This document shows positions 57,993 to 64,000 of a stretch of 64,000 bases of DNA, piece after piece. Location of the stretch: positions 1-64,000 of the forward strand of contig NZ_SZQA01000037.1 in the NCBI RefSeq assembly GCF_005233835.1. The letters are read 5' to 3'. The notes beneath the pieces were generated by a model. The model saw nothing but the letters and a program-made list of their open reading frames with translations. It was not told the origin of the DNA and ran no database searches. Source of the DNA: Herbidospora galbida (GTDB taxonomy: Bacteria > Actinomycetota > Actinomycetes > Streptosporangiales > Streptosporangiaceae). Numbering within the stretch: the stretch's first letter is position 1; each line of letters starts with the position of its first letter. The position numbers were made by a program, and so were the translations under genes.

Positions 57993-58237
57993 TCGCTCGA
58001 TCCCCTCTTGTTTACACTCACGCGGTTCAGGCGTTCCCGCCCACACGGGACCCTAACGGGTGCGGATGCGTACCGTCTGGTAGGCACCCCCCAAACGATC
58101 AGGGGGTGGGTGAGCAGCCCCGATTCAGGGACCACGGGCCCGTCCCACTACAGTGATTTCCCTAGTTCCGGCTGCTGCCCGGAGATCCCGCTCTAATCCC
58201 GAGGTTACGCGTTGACCCCGCACGTGCTGGAAGCGCC

Positions 58238-59173
58238 TTGACGGTGCTCATGAAGAACGAAGCGATGGCCCCCGCCGCGGTTCGCCGCGGCGCAGGCGAG
58301 GTCATCCGGGCCTATGTGGCGCTGACCAAGCCGCGGATCATCGAGCTGCTCCTGATCACGACGCTGCCGGTCATGTTCCTCGCCGCCAAGGGCCTTCCCG
58401 ACCTGTGGCTCGCGATCAACACCATGGTGTTCGGCACCCTGTCGGCAGGCAGCGCCAACGCGCTGAACTGCTACATCGACCGCGACATCGACGAGGTGAT
58501 GCGCCGCACCCGGCGCCGCCCGCTGGCCCGTCACACGGTGTCCCCGAGGGGCGCGCTCACTTTTGGCGTGATTTTGGGCGCGGCTTCCACGCTGGGCCTC
58601 GGCCTGACCGTGAACTGGCTGGCCGCCGCCCTGTCCTTGGGGGCGATCCTCTTCTACGTCCTGGTCTATTCGATGTTCCTGAAGCGGCGCACGTCGCAGA
58701 ACATCGTCTGGGGCGGCATCGCCGGGTGCATGCCCGTGCTGATCGGCTGGGCCGGCATCACCGGCGGCATGTCGTGGGCGCCGGTCGTGCTGTTCGGCGT
58801 GGTGTTCTTCTGGACGCCGCCGCACACCTGGACGCTCGCCATGCGCTACCGAGAGGACTATGCCGCCGCGAAGGTGCCGATGCTCCCGACGGTGGCCTCC
58901 GAGGCCACGGTCGTGAAGCAGGTCATCTGGTACACGTGGGCGACCGTGGTCTGCTCGCTGCTGCTGTGGCCGGTGGCCGGGACCTCCCTGTTCTACCCCG
59001 CCGTCGCGGCCGTCCTGGGCGCCGCCTGCCTGTTCGAGGTGTACGCCCTGCGCCACCGCCTGAAGGCGGGCAAGACCGGCGTCGACCTGCGCCCGATGCG
59101 GTTCTTCCACTGGTCGAACATCTACCTGGCGCTGCTGTTCCTGGCCGTGGCGATCGACTCCCTGATCGCCTGA
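58238..59173 (+). CDS. ctaB: Protohaem IX farnesyltransferase (haem O synthase)
   Basis: The 311-residue membrane protein has the UbiA-family site [19 protein letters not shown] with spaced acidic residues, and the second motif near [15 protein letters not shown]. It attaches a farnesyl group to haem B for the terminal oxidase. About nine spans. TTG 58238 is the first in-frame start; ATG 58250 is an equally good choice. Confidence 0.93.
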   Translation: MTVLMKNEAMAPAAVRRGAGEVIRAYVALTKPRIIELLLITTLPVMFLAAKGLPDLWLAINTMVFGTLSAGSANALNCYIDRDIDEVMRRTRRRPLARHTVSPRGALTFGVILGAASTLGLGLTVNWLAAALSLGAILFYVLVYSMFLKRRTSQNIVWGGIAGCMPVLIGWAGITGGMSWAPVVLFGVVFFWTPPHTWTLAMRYREDYAAAKVPMLPTVASEATVVKQVIWYTWATVVCSLLLWPVAGTSLFYPAVAAVLGAACLFEVYALRHRLKAGKTGVDLRPMRFFHWSNIYLALLFLAVAIDSLIA

Positions 59174-59209
59174 GCGGACAGCGCGTCGAGGTTCCGTTAC
59201 GCTCACGGA

Positions 59210-60370
59210 ATGGCGAGCCTGGATCCGCGATCGGTGTTGAGGGGGCGCCCGTCCTTCGGGCTCATCATCGGGCTTGTGGTGGCGGGCATCTGCGCGACCG
59301 TGTCGTTCTCGTTCGACATCCTCAACGGCGACCCGGTCGAGTTCTTCATCGCGCTGGCGGCGGCGATCGCGCCCGTCCCGCTGCTGCTGGCGGGGGTGCT
59401 GGCGCTCGACCGCATGGAGCCCGAGCCGCGCAGCAACCTGATCTTCGCCTTCATGTGGGGCGCCGGGATCGCGGTGCTGTTCGCCGGCCTGCTCAACTCG
59501 CTCAACCTGATCTACGTCGAGAACGCGCTGGGCGACCCCGAGGGCGCCCGCAACTACGTCGCCACCTTCGGCGCCCCGCTCGTCGAGGAGTCGATGAAGG
59601 GGCTGGTGCTGGTCGGCCTCCTGCGCTACCGGCGGCAGGAGCTCGACGGCCCGACCGACGGCATCATCTACGCCAGCATGGTGGGCCTGGGCTTCGCGAT
59701 GTCCGAGAACGTCAGCTACTACCTGGCGGCCCTCACCGAGAACGGCCCCGAGGGCCTGGCCGCCACGGTGGTGCTGCGCGGGGTGCTCTCACCGCTGGCC
59801 CACCCGCTGTTCACCTCGCTGATCGGGATCGCGGTCGCCTACGCCGCCCAGCCGCAGAACCGGGGCGCGCGCGGGGTCTGGATGGTGGTCCTCGGCTGGA
59901 TCGGCGCGATGATCCTGCACGGCCTCTGGAACGGGTTCGCCTCGTTCGCGGGCTTCAACGGGCTGATCGTGGCCTATCTGATACTGATGGCGCTGCTCTT
60001 CGTGGAGCTGTGGGTCATCGTGCGCGACCGGAAGCGGGTGGTCGGCATGATCCAGCACTACCTGCCGCCCTACGAGCGCACCGGGCTGATCACGGCCGCC
60101 GACGTCGTCATGCTCTCCTCGCTGAAGCACCGGCGGGAGGCCCGCAAGTGGGCCCGGCAGCACGGCGGCCGGCGCGGGCAGCAGGCGATGAGCGACTACC
60201 AGCTGGCCGCCACCGAGCTCGGGCTGCTGCATGAGCGGGCGGTGCGCGGCGGGGTCTCCGAGGCCGACTTCCTCACCACCCAGCGGTCGCTGGCCGACCT
60301 GATGGCCTACTCGCGGGGCATGTTCCCGGTGCCGCCGCCGCGCGTGACCGTACCGCCGCCCTGGGCTTGA
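59210..60370 (+). CDS. PrsW-type intramembrane metalloprotease
   Basis: The 386-residue protein has about nine membrane spans and the family sites EEVxK-like GAPLVEESMKGLVLVG, GFAMSENVSYYL, HPLFTSLIGIAV and HGLWNGFASFAG. The Glu pairs and His residues form the metal site. B. subtilis PrsW cleaves an anti-sigma factor; here the target is unknown. A ~100-residue cytoplasmic tail, rich in Arg, follows the last span. ATG 59210. Confidence 0.85.
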   Translation: MASLDPRSVLRGRPSFGLIIGLVVAGICATVSFSFDILNGDPVEFFIALAAAIAPVPLLLAGVLALDRMEPEPRSNLIFAFMWGAGIAVLFAGLLNSLNLIYVENALGDPEGARNYVATFGAPLVEESMKGLVLVGLLRYRRQELDGPTDGIIYASMVGLGFAMSENVSYYLAALTENGPEGLAATVVLRGVLSPLAHPLFTSLIGIAVAYAAQPQNRGARGVWMVVLGWIGAMILHGLWNGFASFAGFNGLIVAYLILMALLFVELWVIVRDRKRVVGMIQHYLPPYERTGLITAADVVMLSSLKHRREARKWARQHGGRRGQQAMSDYQLAATELGLLHERAVRGGVSEADFLTTQRSLADLMAYSRGMFPVPPPRVTVPPPWA

Positions 60371-60502
60371 AATCTTCCTGTCAAGAGGGCTTCCGGTGAC
60401 AGGTTCACACGGATTCGGTGTCGCCTCAGTTACAAATCTTGTGTTATTTCACATTTGATCACTACGAATTAAGGCACGCACTCTGATCACGGAGGTTCTC
60501 TG

Positions 60503-63106
60503 TTGCGTGCCCCCACCGCCCTCCTGAGCGTCGCCGTCGCGGCCACGCTCCTCGTTCCGACGGGTTCGGCCTCCGCCGAGCCGACCCCGCCGCCCGGGGT
60601 GACCACCCGCGACTTCGGCAACGGTCCCGAGCGCAACGAGGAGGCCGCCGGCGTCGCCGATCCGGCCGCCGCCACGTTACGCGCCCTGGCGGGCGACACG
60701 ACCCCCGCTGCCGCCGCCGAGCGGCTCAGGCAGTTCCCCTTCTTCCGCGACTTCAAGGACAAGGAGCGCGGCTACCCCCGCCAGACCCGCCTGCCGGTTC
60801 CCGCCGAGAACCCGGCCGACGCCTCCATCAAGCTGGGCCTGACGCCCTACCACGCCATCGCCGGCAAGCTGAACGCCCTCCAGGCCCGCAGCAACCGCGT
60901 CAGCGTCGAGATCATCGCCACCTCCCACCAGGGCCGCGACCTCTACCTCGTGACGGTCACCGCGCCCGAGAGCAAGCACCAGGCCCGCGAGCAGGACGCG
61001 ATCCGCGACCGGATCGAGAACGACTCGGCCAAGGCCGCCAAGGACCGCAAGCTGCCCGGGAAGTACAAGGCGCCGGTCTTCATCAACAACAACATCCACG
61101 GCAACGAGTGGGAGGGCACCGACGCCGCCCTGCGCGTGATCGAGGAGCTGGCCACCAGCAACGACAAGAAGATCGTCGACCTGCTGAACCGCACCCGGCT
61201 CTACTTCAACGTCACCGCCAACCCCGACGGCCGGTTCGGCAACACCCGCGCCAACGGCGCCGGCTTCGACATGAACCGCGACTTCATCACCGCCTCGCAG
61301 CCCGAGGTCCAGGCGATGCGCCAGGTCATGATCGACACCCAGCCGGTCGCCATGATCGACCTGCACGGCTACGTCAACGGCACCCTCATCGAGCCGACGA
61401 CCCCGCCGCACGGCGCCAACTACGAGTACGACGTGTTCATCAAGAACACCTACGCCAACGGCCTGGCCATGGAGCAGGCGGTGCTGGGCCTGGGCTACAC
61501 GCCCGAGAAGGACGGCGTGAACCCGCCGACCATCCCGTTCCGCGACGACGCCGAGGGCTGGGACGACTGGCCTCCGATCTTCACCCCGCAGTACGCCCCC
61601 TTCCAGGGCGCGGTGGCCTCGCACACCATCGAGTTCCCGATGCGGGTCAACAACGCCGACTACGCCAACCTCCCGGTGGAGGAGCTGCGGCGCCGCTCGG
61701 CCATCAACACCAACATCGCGGCGGCGGTGATGCGGGCGACGTACACCTTCGTGCAGGAGCGCCACGACCAGCTGATCGCCGACCAGATCGAGGTGTTCCG
61801 CCGGGGCGCCGCCGGTGAGGCCTCCAAGCAGGTGCCGCTGGACATCGTGCCCGGCTTCGGCCCGGAGGACGTCTACAACACCACCTTCCCGCGCGCCTAC
61901 GTGATCCCGGCGGGCGACGGGCAGCGTTCGGCCACCGCCGCCGCGCGCCTGGTCGACCACCTGATCGCCAACGACGTGCGGGTCGAGCGGGCCAAGCGGG
62001 CCTTCCAGGCCAACGGCAAGTGGTACGCCGAGGGCTCCTACATCGTCGACATGCACCAGCCCAAGCGCGGCATCGCGAACGTGATGCTGGAGCCGGGCGC
62101 CGACATCACCCCGCGCGTCGACTCCATGTACGACATCTCCGGCTGGAGCCACGCCCTGCTCTGGGGCGCGACGGTCGACTCGGTCGGCTCCCTGCGGGCC
62201 GACGCCAAGACCGTCGACCGGGCCGACCTCGACGGCTCCGTGCCGTGGACGAACCGCTCGCTGTCGCTGCGGGTCACCGACGGCCGCGAGATCCAGGCCG
62301 TCAACGAGCTGCTCGGCCAGGGCGTCCAGGTCACCTGGGCGGACAGCGGCACCGCCGTGATCCCAGCCTCGGCCCGCCGCGCCGCCGAGGGCGTCGCCCG
62401 CAAGTACGGCGTCACCTTCGGCGTCGCAGACAAGGCCGCAGGCGCCAAGCTCGGCCAGGTCCGGATCGCCGCCGCGGTCTCGGCCGACGAGCTGTTCACC
62501 CTGCGTGAGCTGGGCTTCCAGGTCACGCCGGTGTCGACGGCCGTGCTGAACGCCGGGTTCGACTGGAGCGCGACCGACGTGCTCTTCGTCTCCAGCGGCC
62601 TCAACTACGCCCAGCTCAACGCCGAGGCCAAGGCCGCGCTCGACGCCTACCTGACGACGGGCGGCGTGGTCACCCGCGGCAGCACCGGCGCGACCTTCAA
62701 CGGCGCCGCCGGCCTGCTCACCGTGACCTCGGTCGCCGGTCGCAGCGACGCCAACGGCGTGGTGAAGGTGACCTCGCCGGGCGGCCCGGTCGGCGGCGAC
62801 GCCCCCGCCAACTCGTTCGTCTACTCGCCGCGCTGGTTCACCGGCCTCGGTTCGGAGGTCCGCGTCGAGCAGGCGTACGCGACCGACGGCCCGCTGGTCA
62901 GCGGCCACTGGCGGGCCAACGCCAACGGCACCGGCGGCCAGGACGCCGCCCGCGGCCAGGCGGCCGTGGTCAGCGGCCGGGACGAGCGCGGCGCGGCCGT
63001 GGTCATGTTCGGCACCGAGCCGATGTTCCGCAACCACCCCAAGGGCCTGTTCGCCCAGGTGGCCAAGGCGCTCTACTGGTCGTCCTCCGCGGCCGACGTG
63101 AAGTAG
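60503..63106 (+). CDS. Secreted M14 zinc carboxypeptidase
   Basis: The 867-residue protein has a Sec signal peptide (residues 1-26, cleaved near ASAEP), a propeptide-like stretch, and the M14 domain (residues ~110-430) with zinc ligands in NNIHGNEWEGTDA, the substrate-binding NPDGRFGNTRANG and FDMNRDF, IDLHGYVNG with the third ligand, and a TIEFPM Glu. A ~430-residue C-terminal region follows. It should act outside the cell on peptides. TTG start follows GGAGGT at six bases. The upstream 130 bases are unusually AT rich with a short palindrome TGTG-N6-CACA (60440-60453). Confidence 0.9.
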   Translation: MRAPTALLSVAVAATLLVPTGSASAEPTPPPGVTTRDFGNGPERNEEAAGVADPAAATLRALAGDTTPAAAAERLRQFPFFRDFKDKERGYPRQTRLPVPAENPADASIKLGLTPYHAIAGKLNALQARSNRVSVEIIATSHQGRDLYLVTVTAPESKHQAREQDAIRDRIENDSAKAAKDRKLPGKYKAPVFINNNIHGNEWEGTDAALRVIEELATSNDKKIVDLLNRTRLYFNVTANPDGRFGNTRANGAGFDMNRDFITASQPEVQAMRQVMIDTQPVAMIDLHGYVNGTLIEPTTPPHGANYEYDVFIKNTYANGLAMEQAVLGLGYTPEKDGVNPPTIPFRDDAEGWDDWPPIFTPQYAPFQGAVASHTIEFPMRVNNADYANLPVEELRRRSAINTNIAAAVMRATYTFVQERHDQLIADQIEVFRRGAAGEASKQVPLDIVPGFGPEDVYNTTFPRAYVIPAGDGQRSATAAARLVDHLIANDVRVERAKRAFQANGKWYAEGSYIVDMHQPKRGIANVMLEPGADITPRVDSMYDISGWSHALLWGATVDSVGSLRADAKTVDRADLDGSVPWTNRSLSLRVTDGREIQAVNELLGQGVQVTWADSGTAVIPASARRAAEGVARKYGVTFGVADKAAGAKLGQVRIAAAVSADELFTLRELGFQVTPVSTAVLNAGFDWSATDVLFVSSGLNYAQLNAEAKAALDAYLTTGGVVTRGSTGATFNGAAGLLTVTSVAGRSDANGVVKVTSPGGPVGGDAPANSFVYSPRWFTGLGSEVRVEQAYATDGPLVSGHWRANANGTGGQDAARGQAAVVSGRDERGAAVVMFGTEPMFRNHPKGLFAQVAKALYWSSSAADVK

Positions 63107-63122
63107 ACGTGAACTGAACGAG

Positions 63123-63158
63123 ACACGGCCCCTGGCGCTCCGGCCGGGGGCCGTGTTT
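63123..63158 (+). terminator. Terminator after the M14 gene
   Basis: A 10-bp stem, ACACGGCCCC with GGGGCCGTGT (63123-63132 and 63147-63156), followed by TTCAATT. It lies 17 bases after the stop. Confidence 0.75.
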
Positions 63159-63220
63159 CAATTCCGGCGGGCCCGAACCCACGTGACGATCGTCGATCCG
63201 TCACGCCTGGAGGGCCCCCG

Positions 63221-63652
63221 TTGAAGAGAAACTCCCTCACCGCCCTTGCCGTCCTCGTCCTGGTCGCCGGGGCGGCGCTGATCGCCTGGCGGATCATGGG
63301 GAGACCCGCCGAGGCGGTCCACTTCCACCCCTCGCCGTCGCCCGCCGTCGCGGCCTCCAAGTGCACCGCCGACGTCAAGCTGATCACCACCTGGCCTGGG
63401 GGTTTCCAGGGTGAGGCCAAGATCACCAACACCGGCACGGCGCCGATCAACGACTGGTACGTCCAGTGGAACGTCCCGCTGGAGGCCAAGATCACCCAGT
63501 CGTGGAACGGCACGTGGATGCAGAGCGGCCCCTCGGTGATGATCCACGCCGAGAAGTGGAACAAGGTGCTCAAGCCGGGTGCGACCGAGGTCGCCGGCTT
63601 CAAGGGCGACGCGAAAGAGGCCCCCACCATCGCCGACATCTACTGCGGCTGA
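63221..63652 (+). CDS. Membrane-anchored CBM2-like carbohydrate-binding protein
   Basis: The 143-residue protein has one N-terminal hydrophobic segment (residues ~7-26), a short Pro/Ser/His linker, and a single domain between Cys48 and the C-terminal Cys142 that matches the CBM2 pattern: WPGGFQGEAKITNTGTAPI, WYVQWNV, ITQSWNGTW and VAGFKG. CBM2 modules bind cellulose or chitin. There is no catalytic domain. TTG start 63221 with GGAGGG upstream. An AA10 oxidase gene follows ~175 bases later, so the two may act on the same polymer. Confidence 0.75.
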   Translation: MKRNSLTALAVLVLVAGAALIAWRIMGRPAEAVHFHPSPSPAVAASKCTADVKLITTWPGGFQGEAKITNTGTAPINDWYVQWNVPLEAKITQSWNGTWMQSGPSVMIHAEKWNKVLKPGATEVAGFKGDAKEAPTIADIYCG

Positions 63653-63826
63653 AACGTTCAGGGGTTTCCCCTGGTCAGCGCCCCGGGCCGGGCCGTCTCC
63701 TCGACGCCCCGGCCGGGCCGGTGTCATCGTCCGGATCGTCACGCAGGTCATCGGGCCCCCTGTTTCCGGGTGGGCCGTCTTTCCGGAGGGCGTACCACGC
63801 ATGCCCCCGACCGAGAGGACCGCATC

Positions 63827-64000
63827 GTGACCCGACCCCTGATCGCCGTGGTGGCCGCCTTGGCGGCACTCGTGGCGATGGTCGTCGCATCGCCGTCGGC
63901 GCAGGCCCACGGCGCCACCACCAATCCGGCCAGCCGCACCTACGCGTGCTACGTCGACGGCCTGACCGGCGGCCAGATCATCCCGAAGAACGCCGCCTGC
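63827..64000 (+). CDS. AA10 lytic polysaccharide monooxygenase, N-terminal part (cut by window end)
   Basis: The first 58 codons give a Sec signal peptide (residues 1-27, ending PSAQA) followed by a mature N-terminus HGATTNPASRTYACY, the signature of AA10 (CBM33) copper oxidases: the new N-terminal His28 is one of the two histidines of the copper brace. They oxidatively cleave chitin or cellulose. GTG 63827 follows GAGAGGA at seven bases. The rest lies beyond the window, so it is an incomplete gene here and not evidence of truncation. Confidence 0.85.
   Translation, partial: MTRPLIAVVAALAALVAMVVASPSAQAHGATTNPASRTYACYVDGLTGGQIIPKNAAC

Noticed and set aside
56019-58196. 725-codon plus-strand frame opposite tkt
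   Set aside because: Shadow of transketolase, whose minus-strand protein is full length with all motifs.
60440-60453. TGTG-N6-CACA before the M14 gene as a CRP site
   Set aside because: CRP sites have TGTGA-N6-TCACA, i.e. eight bases between TGTG and CACA; here the spacing is six, so the assignment fails. It is noted only as a palindrome.

Overview
The window is about 64 kb of high-GC actinobacterial chromosome. Gene content and order point to a mycothiol-producing, sporulating-type actinomycete, most likely in or near the Streptosporangiales; this placement is an inference. Support comes from RbpA, WhiA, OpcA, a mycothiol-dependent-type enzyme, SteA/SteB, and the tlyA-nadK-recN-steA-steB order, which matches Mycobacterium tuberculosis Rv1694-Rv1698. 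Nearly everything is core housekeeping sequence. The exceptions are one scarred insertion at about 4.4-7.9 kb and a few accessory catabolic or secreted-enzyme genes.

Layout. 1-336: end of an rRNA operon (23S 3' end, 5S, terminator). 522-4440: a repeat-rich RGD/RPQR protein with TPR-like and acidic regions, an MBL-fold hydrolase and a small SSB. 4441-7891: a degenerate zone with three IS5-like transposase fragments, an ADP-ribosylglycohydrolase pseudogene, a lipoprotein gene and other remnants, bounded by a ~355-bp inverted repeat. 8128-17354: a DUF1015 protein, TPR protein, HAD phosphatase, SCP2-like protein, basic histone-like protein, small conserved protein, TlyA, NAD kinase and RecN. 17789-23429: a tightly coupled envelope operon (SteA, SteB, MraY-like transferase, MurJ, glycosyltransferase). 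23536-26557: a predicted yybP-ykoY Mn riboswitch with TerC, then phospholipid genes psd and pssA. 26558-32800: MBL hydrolase, mycothiol-type enzyme, UvrA, a Rieske lipoprotein and a membrane protein.

32852-41493: uvrC-rapZ-yvcK-whiA, then gapA-pgk-tpiA, secG and rbpA. A DasR-like palindrome sits in front of gapA. 41543-49607: accessory genes (amidohydrolase, FAD oxidoreductase, ACT-GNAT acetyltransferase, free-standing Clp N-domain protein, GNAT, an alcohol-dehydrogenase-like MDR and an intradiol dioxygenase). 49811-57992: a complete pentose-phosphate cluster on the minus strand in the order tkt-tal-pgi-zwf-opcA-pgl, with a strong terminator-like hairpin between opcA and pgl. 58238-64000: ctaB (heme O synthase), a PrsW-type membrane protease, a secreted M14 carboxypeptidase, a CBM2-like protein, and the first 58 codons of an AA10 lytic polysaccharide monooxygenase cut off by the window edge.

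The genes fall into working groups: central carbon flow (gapA/pgk/tpiA plus the pentose-phosphate set), envelope and division (SteAB, MurJ, WhiA, RapZ, YvcK), DNA repair (UvrA, UvrC, RecN) and extracellular polymer attack at the right end. I found no tRNA, CRISPR array, phage or obvious biosynthetic cluster. The best candidates for something little described are the tandem RPQR-repeat protein beside the rRNA operon, the SteAB-MraY-like-MurJ-GT operon with an atypical MraY signature, and the DasR-like site at gapA.
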